The notes beneath the pieces are model-generated. The model searched no databases. It was given only the letters and a program-made list of their open reading frames with translations, and was not told the DNA's origin. Shown piece after piece: positions 1 to 8,830 of a stretch of DNA of 64,000 bases. Origin of the DNA: Sedimenticola selenatireducens (GTDB lineage Bacteria; Pseudomonadota; Gammaproteobacteria; Chromatiales; Chromatiaceae); NCBI RefSeq assembly GCF_007625115.1, contig NZ_VMNH01000018.1, forward strand, positions 34,949-98,948. The letters are read 5' to 3'. Both the position numbers and the translations under genes were made by a program. Positions within the stretch are counted from its first letter, which is position 1; each line of letters starts with the position of its first letter.

Positions 1-445
1 TTATGAAGACGGCGCCCTGGAGCAGATGCTGCTGGCTCCCCAGCCGCTTTTCGTTCTGGTACTGGCCAAGGTGACAGCGCACTGGCTGGTTACTGGGCTT
101 CCGCTGGTTTTGATGGCCCCCCTGCTGGGTTTGCAATATGACATGGCCAATGATGCCTTGTTGGCCATGGTGATATCACTGCTCTTGGGAACGCCAGCGT
201 TGAGCTTGATCGGCGCTATTGGTGCTGCGCTAACGCTGGGACTAAGGGGAGGAGGGGTGCTGGTTTCATTGCTCGTGCTGCCGCTCTATATCCCCGTGCT
301 GATCTTTGGTTCTGGTTCGGTTGAGGCGACAGCTTCTGGACTGGGTGGGCAAGGGCATCTCCTCATGTTGGGTGCCATTCTGATATTATCACTGCTGTTT
401 GCGCCTTTGGCGGCCTCAGCCGCATTGCGGATTTCTGCCGAATAA
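1..445 (+). CDS. ccmB: Heme exporter protein CcmB (5' end outside window)
   Basis: Membrane subunit of the CcmABCDE complex that releases holo-CcmE during cytochrome c maturation. The frame opens at base 2 and the start lies before the window. The visible 147 residues hold about four hydrophobic segments, typical of the C-terminal two thirds of CcmB (family length about 220). It is followed by the ccmC-I series on the same strand, which supports the call. An unusual 167-base gap separates it from ccmC. Confidence 0.9.
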   Translation, partial: YEDGALEQMLLAPQPLFVLVLAKVTAHWLVTGLPLVLMAPLLGLQYDMANDALLAMVISLLLGTPALSLIGAIGAALTLGLRGGGVLVSLLVLPLYIPVLIFGSGSVEATASGLGGQGHLLMLGAILILSLLFAPLAASAALRISAE

Positions 446-612
446 ATGAGAATTAAAGGCGTTGCTTTTGATCTTTGTTTTGTTTTTGGTCAATGCCGGT
501 TAGCGCCAGAGTTCGGTATAAAGGTAGCTCGTTGTAATAATTTCACACTATCGGGAACCAAACCCTGTTTCTATCATCAAACCACGGACAAAGCAGGCCT
601 CACTCAATCCTA
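446..612 (+). other. Intergenic gap inside the ccm operon
   Basis: No gene is seen. The other ccm genes downstream overlap or abut, so this 167-base spacer between ccmB and ccmC stands out. It is AT-rich at its start and contains TATAAA at 517-522, but no well-placed -35 element is visible. An internal promoter or an mRNA processing site is possible but not demonstrated. Confidence 0.4.
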
Positions 613-1362
613 ATGAATGCTCGATTATTAAACTGGTTTAAATTCTCATCACCGGCCACTTTTTATCCACTGGCGGGGCGTTTGGTTCCAATCTTTACAC
701 TTATCGCAGTGGCGCTGATTGGTGTGGGGCTCTATATGAGCTTTTTCGTGGCGCCAACGGATTATAAACAAGGCGAAGGCTACCGGATTATCTTTGTCCA
801 TGTGCCGGCCGCCTGGATGTCCATGTTTATCTACCTGATCATGGCCTTCTGGGCTGGATTGGGCCTGGTGTTCAATACCCGCCTTTCCGGCATGATGACG
901 CGCGCGTTGGCGCCAACCGGTGCAATCTTTGCCTTTCTGGCGCTCTGGACCGGGGCTTTCTGGGGTAAGCCGATGTGGGGGACCTGGTGGGTCTGGGATG
1001 CCCGACTCACTTCTGAGCTCATACTCCTGTTCCTCTACTTGGGATATCTGGCGTTGCAGGGTGCGATTGATGATACTCGCCGCGCCGATCGTGCCGGTGC
1101 GCTTCTGGTGCTGGTGGGCGTGATTAATATACCCATCATCTACTACTCGGTGCAGTGGTGGAATACGCTACATCAAGGGGCCACCATTAGCATGGATAAT
1201 GGTTCCAAGATGGGTGTTACCATGCTCTGGACCATGCTGATTATGGCCTTGGGTTTCTGGGCTTATACAATAGCTGTGGCGCTGGTCCGTGTACGTTCGA
1301 TTATCCTGGAGCGTGAAGCCGATACCACCTGGGTCAGCGAGTTGGCGGAGGTGCGGAGATGA
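613..1362 (+). CDS. ccmC: Heme exporter/heme-handling protein CcmC
   Basis: Inner-membrane protein that loads heme onto the chaperone CcmE. The 249 residues carry about six transmembrane segments and a tryptophan-rich WWD motif (GTWWVWDARLTSEL) at about residues 122-135, the periplasmic heme-contact region of the HCCS family. Conserved histidines flank it, in FVHVPAAW and in TLHQGA. The stop overlaps the start of ccmD by ATGA, so the two are probably translationally coupled. Length matches the family. Confidence 0.96.
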   Translation: MNARLLNWFKFSSPATFYPLAGRLVPIFTLIAVALIGVGLYMSFFVAPTDYKQGEGYRIIFVHVPAAWMSMFIYLIMAFWAGLGLVFNTRLSGMMTRALAPTGAIFAFLALWTGAFWGKPMWGTWWVWDARLTSELILLFLYLGYLALQGAIDDTRRADRAGALLVLVGVINIPIIYYSVQWWNTLHQGATISMDNGSKMGVTMLWTMLIMALGFWAYTIAVALVRVRSIILEREADTTWVSELAEVRR

Positions 1363-1532
1363 GCGTGGCAGAGTTCTTTGATATGGGAGGCTACGCCCTC
1401 TACGTGTGGGGCTCGTTTGGCGTCACCGCACTGTTTATGGTAATTGAACCGATCATGTTACGAGGTCATCGTCGAGCAGTATTGCAGCGAATCTCGCGCA
1501 TTGTTCGGATGAAGGCCGAGGAGAAGGTATGA
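1359..1532 (+). CDS. ccmD: Heme exporter protein CcmD
   Basis: A 57-residue small membrane protein, missed by a 60-residue length cut-off. It has the CcmD pattern: a short periplasmic stretch (EFFDMGGYALYVWGS), one transmembrane helix, then a basic cytoplasmic tail (RGHRRAVLQR). CcmD holds CcmE in the CcmABC complex. Both ends overlap neighbours by four bases (ATGA with ccmC at 1359 and with ccmE at 1529), which fixes the start and shows tight coupling. Confidence 0.93.
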   Translation: MSVAEFFDMGGYALYVWGSFGVTALFMVIEPIMLRGHRRAVLQRISRIVRMKAEEKV

Positions 1533-1978
1533 AGGCAAGACACAAACGACTTGGGTTTCTCGCGGCAGGGCTGGTTGGCCTTGGTGTGGCTGCTACATTG
1601 GTATTCAATGCATTGGATAGCAATCTCTCCTATTTTTTCTCGCCAACGGATGTCGTACAAAATAAGGCCCCTGCAGATCACGTCTATCGACTGGGTGGTA
1701 TGGTTCAGCAAGGGAGTCTGGAGCGAGGCCAAGAGCTAACAGTGAAATTTTTAGTGACGGATACGGCGAACACCGTCAAGGTGGCCTATACCGGCATTCT
1801 GCCGGATCTGTTTGCTGAAGGCCAAGGCGTTATTGCCCAAGGTCGGATGGGGCCTGAAGGTGTTTTCGTTGCCGATGAAGTATTGGCAAAGCATGACGAG
1901 AACTATATGCCACCAGAGGTGGCCGATGCCTTGGATAAGGCCCACAAGGGGGCGCCCACAGGGGTGGCTAACAAATGA
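1529..1978 (+). CDS. ccmE: Periplasmic heme chaperone CcmE
   Basis: Membrane-anchored chaperone that binds heme covalently and passes it to CcmF/H. The 149 residues have an N-terminal anchor (about residues 8-28), an OB-fold domain, and the heme-attachment motif HDENY, with His122 as the expected covalent ligand and Tyr126 as the axial ligand. The C-terminal tail is flexible. It overlaps ccmD upstream and ccmF downstream (ATGA at 1975). Confidence 0.96.
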   Translation: MKARHKRLGFLAAGLVGLGVAATLVFNALDSNLSYFFSPTDVVQNKAPADHVYRLGGMVQQGSLERGQELTVKFLVTDTANTVKVAYTGILPDLFAEGQGVIAQGRMGPEGVFVADEVLAKHDENYMPPEVADALDKAHKGAPTGVANK

Positions 1979-3948
1979 TTCCTGAACTCGGGCATGTGGC
2001 TTTAATTCTGGCTTTATCGCTGGCCCTTATCCAGGCAACCCTGCCGATTATCGGTGCGCATAAAGGTATAGCCAGCTGGGTCGCGGTGGCTCGGCCGGCG
2101 GCTATGGGGCAGCTCTTTTTTATGCTGGTCTCTTATGGTTGCTTGACCTATGCGTTTTTGGTCCACGATTTCTCCGTCAGTTATGTGGCGCAGAACTCCA
2201 ACACTCAATTGCCTACCCTCTATTTGATATCGGGTGTATGGGGTGCCCATGAAGGCTCGCTCTTGCTGTGGGCCTTGATGTTGTCCCTTTGGACAGGGGC
2301 TGTGGTGCTATTCAGTCGCAGTATGCCTGAGACGATGATCGCACGCGTGGTCGGGGTGATGGGTTTCATCAGTGTGGGTTTTTTGTTATTCATGCTGTTT
2401 ACGTCCAATCCCTTCGACCGGTTGATCAATGCGCCTATTGAGGGTCGGGACCTTAATCCACTGTTGCAAGATCCTGGTTTGGCGATTCATCCCCCGATGC
2501 TTTACATGGGATACGTTGGCTTTTCGGTGGCGTTTGCCTTTGCCATTGCGGCGATGTTGGGTGGCCGACTGGATGCCGCATGGGCGCGTTGGTCGCGTCC
2601 CTGGACCAATGTCGCCTGGTCGTTTTTGACGCTGGGGATTGTATTAGGGAGCTGGTGGGCCTATTACGAACTGGGCTGGGGCGGCTGGTGGTTCTGGGAT
2701 CCAGTGGAAAATGCCTCCTTTATGCCGTGGTTAGTAGGTACTGCACTGATTCACTCTTTAGCCGTGACGGAAAAGCGGGGAGCCTTCAAGGCGTGGACCG
2801 TATTGTTGGCGATCTTTGCCTTCTCCCTCAGTCTCCTGGGTACGTTCCTGGTACGCTCAGGCGTTCTAACCTCGGTACATGCCTTCGCTTCTGATCCATC
2901 GCGCGGTATCTTTATTCTGATCTTCCTGATCGTGGTCATCGGTGGCTCACTCTTGCTCTACTCCTGGCGCGCTTCGCAGATCCGCAGTAGCGTCAGTTTT
3001 AATCTGGTCTCCCGTGAAACGGGTTTGTTGCTGAATAATGTTATTTTGGTGGTGGCTGCCAGCAGCGTCCTGCTCGGGACACTCTATCCACTGGCTATTG
3101 ATGCCTTGGGATTGGGCAAGATTTCCGTTGGACCTCCCTACTTCAACAGCGTATTTATTCCGCTGACGGCACCGCTTGCGGCATTGGTCGGTGTTGGTGC
3201 GCTGACGCGTTGGCGTCAGGATAGCGGGAAACGGCTGTTTGCCCGGCTGCAACTCTCGTTGCTGGTCAGTGTGGTGGCTGGTTTTGCACTGATGCTGTTT
3301 GCCCCCTTCTTTGCGTGGGGTGCAGTCATCGCCTTGATTTTGGCAATCTGGGTACTCATGAGCACGCTGCAGTGGCTGTTGGATAGAAAGACAGCGGGCC
3401 GCTCGCTGTTGCAGGCCATGGAGAATACGCCTCGTTCAGGCTGGGGCATGGTCTGTGGTCATTTGGGCATTGCGGTCTTTGTTGTGGGCGTTACCCTGAC
3501 CTCAATCTATAGTGAGGAGAAGGATGTTCGTCTTGAGCCTGGACAGTCTTATTCCTTGGGTGGATATGACTTTATCTTCCATGGCGCCAAGAGGTCGCAG
3601 GGTCCGAATTATCAAGCGTTCCGTGCTGAAGTGGATATTGAGTTCCAGGGCAAACACATTGCCCATCTCAACCCAGAGAAGCGAAATTACAAGACCGGTA
3701 TGCCAATGACTGAAGCGGGTATTGATGACGGGCTGTTCAGAGATCTTTTCGTTGCCCTGGGTGAGCCATTGGGCACGGATGGTGCCTGGAGCGTCCGGCT
3801 TTATCACAAGCCCTTTGTACGTTGGGTATGGCTTGGTGGGCTCTTTATGGCCCTTGGCGGTCTTTTGGCCGCCAGTGATCGTCGTTATTACCGGCTGAAA
3901 AAGAAGGCTAGTGAGACTGTTGGTGAAGCCGGGGTGAGTGCAGCATGA
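1975..3948 (+). CDS. ccmF: Cytochrome c heme lyase subunit CcmF
   Basis: Large inner-membrane subunit of the System I heme ligase that attaches heme to apocytochrome c. The 657 residues have many transmembrane helices and the WWD signature (WGGWWFWDPVEN) at about residues 235-246, with conserved histidines around it (IHPPMLYMGY, LIHSLAVTEKRG). A large periplasmic loop precedes the last helix, as in the family. Coupled to ccmE and ccmG by four-base overlaps. Confidence 0.97.
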   Translation: MIPELGHVALILALSLALIQATLPIIGAHKGIASWVAVARPAAMGQLFFMLVSYGCLTYAFLVHDFSVSYVAQNSNTQLPTLYLISGVWGAHEGSLLLWALMLSLWTGAVVLFSRSMPETMIARVVGVMGFISVGFLLFMLFTSNPFDRLINAPIEGRDLNPLLQDPGLAIHPPMLYMGYVGFSVAFAFAIAAMLGGRLDAAWARWSRPWTNVAWSFLTLGIVLGSWWAYYELGWGGWWFWDPVENASFMPWLVGTALIHSLAVTEKRGAFKAWTVLLAIFAFSLSLLGTFLVRSGVLTSVHAFASDPSRGIFILIFLIVVIGGSLLLYSWRASQIRSSVSFNLVSRETGLLLNNVILVVAASSVLLGTLYPLAIDALGLGKISVGPPYFNSVFIPLTAPLAALVGVGALTRWRQDSGKRLFARLQLSLLVSVVAGFALMLFAPFFAWGAVIALILAIWVLMSTLQWLLDRKTAGRSLLQAMENTPRSGWGMVCGHLGIAVFVVGVTLTSIYSEEKDVRLEPGQSYSLGGYDFIFHGAKRSQGPNYQAFRAEVDIEFQGKHIAHLNPEKRNYKTGMPMTEAGIDDGLFRDLFVALGEPLGTDGAWSVRLYHKPFVRWVWLGGLFMALGGLLAASDRRYYRLKKKASETVGEAGVSAA

Positions 3949-4478
3949 AGGCGCGATTTCTGATGCCGCTTGTGATCTTCCTGGGTTTGGCGGCGTTACT
4001 GGGCGTGGGGCTAACCCTTAATCCACGTGATGTTCCCTCTGTGCTGATTAATGAAAAGGCCCCGGCATTTGATCTGCCTGATCTGTTTGATCCGCAAAAA
4101 CGGGTCAGTACGGAATCGATGAAGGGAAAGGTCTGGCTCCTGAATGTGTGGGGAACCTGGTGCCCGGAATGCTGGAAGGAACATGCGTTTCTTAATCAGC
4201 TATCAAAAAAAGAGGGTGTAACCCTTGTTGGCATCGATTGGCGCGATGAGCGGGAAGAGGCTAAGGCGTTCCTGGCTAAAAAAGGTAATCCCTTTGTGGC
4301 TGTTGGCTTCGATCCTGAGAGTGAGGCCATTATGGATTGGGGTGTCTATGGTGCACCGGAGACCTTTGTGATCGATAAACAGGGGATGATCCGCAAGAAG
4401 CATACAGGGCCCCTCTATCCGCAGATATGGGAGAGTGAATTCAAACCACTGCTTAAACAGCTAGAGGCTGAATCATGA
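3945..4478 (+). CDS. ccmG: Thiol:disulfide interchange protein CcmG/DsbE
   Basis: Membrane-tethered thioredoxin-like protein that keeps the CXXCH cysteines of apocytochrome c, or CcmH, reduced. The 177 residues have an N-terminal signal anchor (about residues 4-24) and the redox motif WCPEC (Cys73, Cys76). The family acidic residue and cis-proline (GAPETFVID) are present. Overlaps ccmF and ccmH by ATGA. Confidence 0.95.
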   Translation: MKARFLMPLVIFLGLAALLGVGLTLNPRDVPSVLINEKAPAFDLPDLFDPQKRVSTESMKGKVWLLNVWGTWCPECWKEHAFLNQLSKKEGVTLVGIDWRDEREEAKAFLAKKGNPFVAVGFDPESEAIMDWGVYGAPETFVIDKQGMIRKKHTGPLYPQIWESEFKPLLKQLEAES

Positions 4479-4936
4479 TCCGTGGATGGCTATTTGCGCT
4501 GCTGTTATTGCCGTTTTTCGCTCAGGCCGCTATTGAGACGGCCCAGTTTGATGACCCGGATAAAGAGGCGCGCTATAAGCAACTGATAGCCGAGCTGCGC
4601 TGCCTGGTCTGCCAGAACCAAAACTTGGCAGACTCCAATGCTGAGTTGGCTCAGGATATGCGTCGCAAGACCTATGACCTTGTTCAGGGCGGGGCGTCCA
4701 GTGAGGATGTGGTCGATTACATGGTGAAGCGCTATGGTGATTTTGTGCTTTACCGCCCACCCTTGCGAAGCGCCACACTGCTGCTCTGGGTAGGGCCTTT
4801 TGTCATCCTTGGCGGCGGCATTGTGATTCTGGTTGTTATAATACGGCGCAGATCGCAGCAGAAATCTAAAGCTACATTGAGTGACAGTGACCTTAAACGC
4901 GCCCGAACACTACTCGGCGAAGAAGACAATACCTGA
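4475..4936 (+). CDS. ccmH: Cytochrome c-type biogenesis protein CcmH (N-terminal type)
   Basis: Apocytochrome c thiol-handling subunit of the heme ligase. The 153 residues have a cleavable signal ending near AQAA, the LRCLVCQ motif (Cys43, Cys46) and one C-terminal transmembrane helix followed by a basic tail. This is the short form without TPR repeats; the TPR part is the separate ccmI that follows. The stop and next start overlap by one base (TGATG at 4934-4938). Confidence 0.95.
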   Translation: MIRGWLFALLLLPFFAQAAIETAQFDDPDKEARYKQLIAELRCLVCQNQNLADSNAELAQDMRRKTYDLVQGGASSEDVVDYMVKRYGDFVLYRPPLRSATLLLWVGPFVILGGGIVILVVIIRRRSQQKSKATLSDSDLKRARTLLGEEDNT

Positions 4937-6177
4937 TGATACTTTTCTGGATACTTTTGGCGGCCATGGTTTTGGTCGGGCTTGCTTTTCTTGCGCCAGC
5001 ACTGCTGCGTTCTACAGATCTTAAAGCATCTGATCGTGATCAGCAGAATGTGATGATCGGCCGGGAGCGTTTGGCAGAGTTGCAAGCCGACCATGCGGCG
5101 GGGATTTTATCTGAGGCTGAATATGAGCAGACCAAGGGTGAACTGGAACAGGCCCTTCTAATCGACCTGGAGGGGGGGGATGAGCCAGATTCGCCTCGTG
5201 AGTCAAGTCGTGGTGGCCGAGCCACTCTTTTGTTGTCAGCACTGTTTGTGGTGATAGCCACAGTAACAGTTTACCTCTATCTCGGATCGCCACAAATGGT
5301 TGACCCGGAGGCGATGCTGGCGCAACAACAATCCTCGGAGGAATTACCATCCGTTGAAGAGATGATGACTGCTCTGGTCGAACGGCTGAAGGAAAACCCT
5401 GAAGATGCCGAAGGGTGGTATCTGCTTGGCCGTACCTATATGGCGATGCAGGATTATCAGAAGGCGGCCTTTGCATTTGATAAGCTGAATCAGCTGGTGA
5501 GTGATCAGCCATCCATTATGCTGGCTTTGGCCGATGCCTTGGCCATGTCATCGGGAGGGGATATGCAGGGGCGCCCTGCTGATCTTATCCGTAAGGCGAT
5601 TAAACTGGCCCCTGAAGATCAGACAGCCCTCTGGCTGGCGGGTATGGTTGAAGATCAATCAGGCAATTATCCTGTGGCCCTTAACCATTGGCGTCATTTG
5701 AAGACGCTCATTACCGATGATGAGGAATCACTTCAGCGGGTCGATATGTTGATCGCGGGGGCTGAACGGAAGCTATCGGCTTCGGGCCAAACGGATGCTA
5801 TAGAGTCTGCCAAGGTGCCGGCATCCGTGGTTAAGGCGATTACAGCACGAATCTCTCTGGCCAGTGATTTGGCTGCCAAAGTGGATCCGGATGAGAGCCT
5901 GTTTATCTATGCGCGAGCTATGGAGGGTCCCAGAATGCCCTTGGCAGCGGTCCGCATGAAGGTACGGGATCTGCCTGCTACCGTGGAATTAAGTGACACC
6001 CAGGCGATGGTTCCAGGTATGAATCTCTCACGTTTCAAGCAGGTTGTGGTGGGGGCAAGGATTTCCAAGTCAGGCAATGCCATTGCGGCAAGCGGTGATC
6101 TGTTAGGTGAGGTCTCGCCTGTCGAAGTCGATGGTGATGCAGTGGTCGAACTGGTCATTAACTCAGTTTTACCCTGA
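4936..6177 (+). CDS. ccmI: Cytochrome c biogenesis TPR protein CcmI
   Basis: Apocytochrome c chaperone of the CcmFHI ligase. The 413 residues have two transmembrane segments (about 2-22 and 96-115) separated by a cytoplasmic loop with coiled-coil character. Periplasmic TPR repeats follow (about 140-290, including the AEGWYLLGRTYMAM segment). A C-terminal beta-rich domain of about 110 residues ends the protein. Last gene of the operon; a strong palindromic terminator follows within 20 bases. Confidence 0.92.
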   Translation: MILFWILLAAMVLVGLAFLAPALLRSTDLKASDRDQQNVMIGRERLAELQADHAAGILSEAEYEQTKGELEQALLIDLEGGDEPDSPRESSRGGRATLLLSALFVVIATVTVYLYLGSPQMVDPEAMLAQQQSSEELPSVEEMMTALVERLKENPEDAEGWYLLGRTYMAMQDYQKAAFAFDKLNQLVSDQPSIMLALADALAMSSGGDMQGRPADLIRKAIKLAPEDQTALWLAGMVEDQSGNYPVALNHWRHLKTLITDDEESLQRVDMLIAGAERKLSASGQTDAIESAKVPASVVKAITARISLASDLAAKVDPDESLFIYARAMEGPRMPLAAVRMKVRDLPATVELSDTQAMVPGMNLSRFKQVVVGARISKSGNAIAASGDLLGEVSPVEVDGDAVVELVINSVLP

Positions 6178-6195
6178 TTGTTACTGATAGCGCAC

Positions 6196-6231
6196 AAAAA
6201 AGGCCTTGTCTGATCAGACAAGGCCTTTTTT
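6196..6231. terminator. Perfect palindromic bidirectional terminator
   Basis: A 36-base perfect palindrome: A6 then GGCCTTGTCTGA, mirrored, then T6. It has both a 5' A-run and a 3' T-run. It sits between ccmI (+) and the convergent pentapeptide gene (-), so it can end transcription from both sides. Confidence 0.93.
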
Positions 6232-6255
6232 AGCTTCAGCAGAAGGGTTGTATTT

Positions 6256-6792
6256 CTAGAGGCACTCGCCCTTGGAACCTGCCGCACAAACTCGACCATC
6301 GGTCCAGGTTGCGCCATCCAGCTTTGCGGCAATGAGGATGGCTCCTTCCAGATTGGCGCCGCGCAGGTTGGCACCACTTAAATCAGCATCCAGAAAATTT
6401 GCCCCTTTCAGGTTTGCCAGCATCATATTGGCGTTCTGAAGGTTTACCGCATGCAAAGTTGCATGTTCCAGATTACTCAACATCAGGTTGGCGCCTTGGA
6501 GGTTGGCCAGATGCAGCACGGCGCGGGAGAGGTTGGCGCCTTGCAAGTTGGCATTATCCAGTCGCATGGAGGCCATGGAGGCCTCGTGCATATCAACACC
6601 CGGGATCTGAGCGCCGATGCGAACGGCCCAGGAACACTGTGCTTCGGGCTCATATTTACAGGTGGTGTTCTTTATCCGCCCGGAAGTTTCGATATCACTG
6701 CGCCACGCATTCGCTTCAATGGCATAGCTGGATAGGAAAGCCACGGCTATGCCTAAAACCGGTTTTCGTAGATTGCGAGATAGCATGATCAT
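6256..6792 (-). CDS. Secreted pentapeptide-repeat protein
   Basis: Function unknown. The 178 residues start with a signal peptide (hydrophobic about 10-25, cleavage likely after IEANA). A short region with two cysteines (TTCKYEPEAQCSW) follows. About 15 consecutive pentapeptide repeats of the A(N/D)LxX type come next (about residues 72-160, e.g. ANLQG ANLSR AVLHL), predicting a right-handed quadrilateral beta-helix. A short tail ends with two more cysteines. Four cysteines and a signal peptide suggest a disulfide-stabilised periplasmic protein, unlike the cytosolic gyrase-protecting members. The short MIML start has an alternative Met three residues in. Confidence 0.85.
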   Translation of the reverse strand: MIMLSRNLRKPVLGIAVAFLSSYAIEANAWRSDIETSGRIKNTTCKYEPEAQCSWAVRIGAQIPGVDMHEASMASMRLDNANLQGANLSRAVLHLANLQGANLMLSNLEHATLHAVNLQNANMMLANLKGANFLDADLSGANLRGANLEGAILIAAKLDGATWTDGRVCAAGSKGECL

Positions 6793-6914
6793 TTCTCCGT
6801 ATTCCTCTGCCTGATCTTCTCAGCGCAGCTATTAAAAATAGCTTTATTACTCACCAGTGATGTGAATAAAGTCATTAAAAATGCTAATGTTACCTAAATA
6901 TTATTCTATCAGAC

Positions 6915-6928
6915 TTGATCAAGATCTA
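6915..6928. promoter_or_regulatory. FNR/Anr-like half-palindrome
   Basis: TTGAT-N4-ATCTA matches the FNR consensus TTGAT-N4-ATCAA at 9 of 10 defined bases. It lies about 100 bases upstream of the sigma-28 promoter and about 120 bases from the divergent pentapeptide gene start. The position does not decide which gene it would serve. A chance match is possible. Confidence 0.35.
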
Positions 6929-7015
6929 TAGCATGGAATATTTTTTGTGACGCCTGATAAGAATTTAATGAGTGTACCGTGCCTGGTATGTGATTTGACG
7001 GAAGTGAGATCGGAC

Positions 7016-7042
7016 TAAAGTTCATTCTCATTTCGCCGATAT
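7016..7042 (+). promoter_or_regulatory. Sigma-28 (FliA) promoter
   Basis: TAAAGTTC (7016-7023), an 11-base spacer, then GCCGATAT (7035-7042). The enterobacterial FliA consensus is TAAAGTTT-N11-GCCGATAA, so 14 of 16 positions match with exact spacing. Predicted transcription starts about 7049, some 30 bases before the chemoreceptor start. This places the receptor in the late flagellar regulon. Confidence 0.85.
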
Positions 7043-7080
7043 GATTTGTATCCACACATAGAGCGGATTTATAGATTCAC

Positions 7081-8769
7081 ATGGATAAGCTAAAGAAATC
7101 ATTGTTTATTAACTTGTTGGCGGCCCTGGTCGTGGGTATGGGTTTCGCCGTGATCATCAGCTTCATGACGACAGACAGCTCACTCGTGCCGTTGATGGGT
7201 GTCGCTTTCGTATCGGTTGCCGTCACCCTGTTGTTGGTTTATCTGTTGCAGATAAAGCCGATTTCGAAAGAGATTCGATTCATGCGGACTCTGGTTGATG
7301 CAAAAGGGCATTTGGACGCCGAGCAGGCTAAGCAGCTCTCCAGCCTCGAACAGGGCATGGGGGGTAAAGACTTCCAGGTGGTGGGTGATGCCGTTCATCA
7401 ATACTACAGTTGCAGTGTTGGTGTAGTGGGTCGTAGCGGCAAGATCGCAATTGCGGGTGCTGAGGTTTCCTATGCCGCGGATGTGCTGAAGAAACGTATC
7501 GATGATCAGATTGAGCATATCCAGAAGATTACTGATGCAACAAGTAATATCTCCAATAATATTGAGCAGGCTGTTACCAATTCCGAAACGCTGAAAGAGC
7601 TATCACGCCAGACACGCCGCGCCAGCTATATTGGGCAGGAGGCTATTGGTGAGGCCGCCGAGCAGATGCGTAATACGGGTACGCACGCGCAACAAGCCGC
7701 CGAGTTGATTGCCAAACTCGAGGATCGGGCTGGGCAGATCTCCCAAATTACCAAGGTAATCAGTGAGATAGCGGATCAGACCAATCTTCTGGCGTTGAAC
7801 GCGGCTATTGAAGCGGCGAGAGCGGGTGAGCAGGGGCGCGGTTTTGCTGTTGTCGCTGAAGAGGTGCGTAACCTGGCTACAAGAACCTCCAGTGCTACCA
7901 CCGAAATTGGCCAAATGGTACAGCGGATCAATGAAGAGACCGGAAATGCCGGCAATACGATGCGCTCCTTGGTGGGCGAGGTAGAAGAGAGTCGGTCGCG
8001 CACTGAGAAAGTTGATACACAGCTGCTGGAGATTCTTGAGCACGCCAGGGAAGTTGAGCAGCGTGTTATAGCCGCAGCTGAGCGTTCAGAGCAAAATCGG
8101 GAACATCAGGGGCAGATTAATCAATCGCTAGAGGTCTTTAGCCAGAGCCTCAACAGTAGTTTTGAAAAGGTGGAGTCGGTTGCAGATCAGTCTCTGGCTC
8201 TTTCAGAGATGGCAGAATCGATCTATGAGCTGCTGGGTGATACTGGTCTTCAAGGTGAGCATGGTATTGCTTTTGATGAGGGGCGTGCAGCCGTTGAGGC
8301 TATTCAGAAGACTTTTGAGCAGGCGGTTGAAAAGGGTCAGCTGACCCTGAACCAGGTTTTTGATCGTGATTATAAGGCGATCCCAAATTCTAATCCTCCG
8401 AAATACAAAACCCAATTCGATGATTTCACCGATGCCCATTTTCCGGCAATTCAGGAACCCATTCTGTCACGGCATTCGTTTATGGCCTACGCGGGTGCTG
8501 TGGATAACAACGGATATTTTCCAACCCACAATAAACGTTTTTCGCAACCGATTACTGGAGACTATGCTAAGGATCTGCTGACTAATCGGACTAAACGGAT
8601 CTTTAATGATCGTACCGGCGCCCGCTGTGGCTCCAATACGAAACCGTTCCTGCTACAAACCTACAAGCGTGATACCGGTGAGGTGATGCATGATTTGACC
8701 ATACCCATCTATGTGTCGGGTCGTCATTGGGGTGGTTTCCGCATAGGCTATCAGTCCTCTGATCATTAA
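7081..8769 (+). CDS. Methyl-accepting chemotaxis protein with C-terminal cytoplasmic sensor-like domain
   Basis: The 562-residue receptor begins with two closely spaced transmembrane helices (about 9-29 and 36-58) and almost no periplasmic loop. A coiled coil and the canonical signalling hairpin follow ([20 protein letters not shown], about 237-256). The last about 130 residues (from about 430) form a separate globular region with motifs [19 protein letters not shown] and [11 protein letters not shown], also known at the C-terminus of other proteobacterial receptors. This layout implies sensing of a cytoplasmic or membrane signal rather than a periplasmic ligand. It is expressed from the sigma-28 promoter just upstream. 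Confidence 0.92.
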   Translation: MDKLKKSLFINLLAALVVGMGFAVIISFMTTDSSLVPLMGVAFVSVAVTLLLVYLLQIKPISKEIRFMRTLVDAKGHLDAEQAKQLSSLEQGMGGKDFQVVGDAVHQYYSCSVGVVGRSGKIAIAGAEVSYAADVLKKRIDDQIEHIQKITDATSNISNNIEQAVTNSETLKELSRQTRRASYIGQEAIGEAAEQMRNTGTHAQQAAELIAKLEDRAGQISQITKVISEIADQTNLLALNAAIEAARAGEQGRGFAVVAEEVRNLATRTSSATTEIGQMVQRINEETGNAGNTMRSLVGEVEESRSRTEKVDTQLLEILEHAREVEQRVIAAAERSEQNREHQGQINQSLEVFSQSLNSSFEKVESVADQSLALSEMAESIYELLGDTGLQGEHGIAFDEGRAAVEAIQKTFEQAVEKGQLTLNQVFDRDYKAIPNSNPPKYKTQFDDFTDAHFPAIQEPILSRHSFMAYAGAVDNNGYFPTHNKRFSQPITGDYAKDLLTNRTKRIFNDRTGARCGSNTKPFLLQTYKRDTGEVMHDLTIPIYVSGRHWGGFRIGYQSSDH

Positions 8770-8786
8770 TTTTCGGTAGGCGATAG

Positions 8787-8830
8787 TAATAACCATTAAA
8801 CCCAGCCAAGGCTGGGTTTAATGGTTATTA
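8787..8830. terminator. Long palindromic bidirectional terminator
   Basis: Perfect 21-base arms (TAATAACCATTAAACCCAGCC at 8787-8807, complement at 8810-8830, counted with its outer T/A pair) around a 2-base loop. It lies between the chemoreceptor stop and the convergent LysR gene, whose stop codon (8828-8830) falls inside the right arm. Confidence 0.88.

Larger units (their letters stand above)
6793..7080 (+). other. Intergenic control region of the chemoreceptor
   Basis: A 288-base AT-rich spacer between divergent genes, with no credible ORF. It contains an FNR/Anr-like sequence at 6915-6928 and a near-perfect sigma-28 promoter at 7016-7042, both described separately. Confidence 0.6.
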
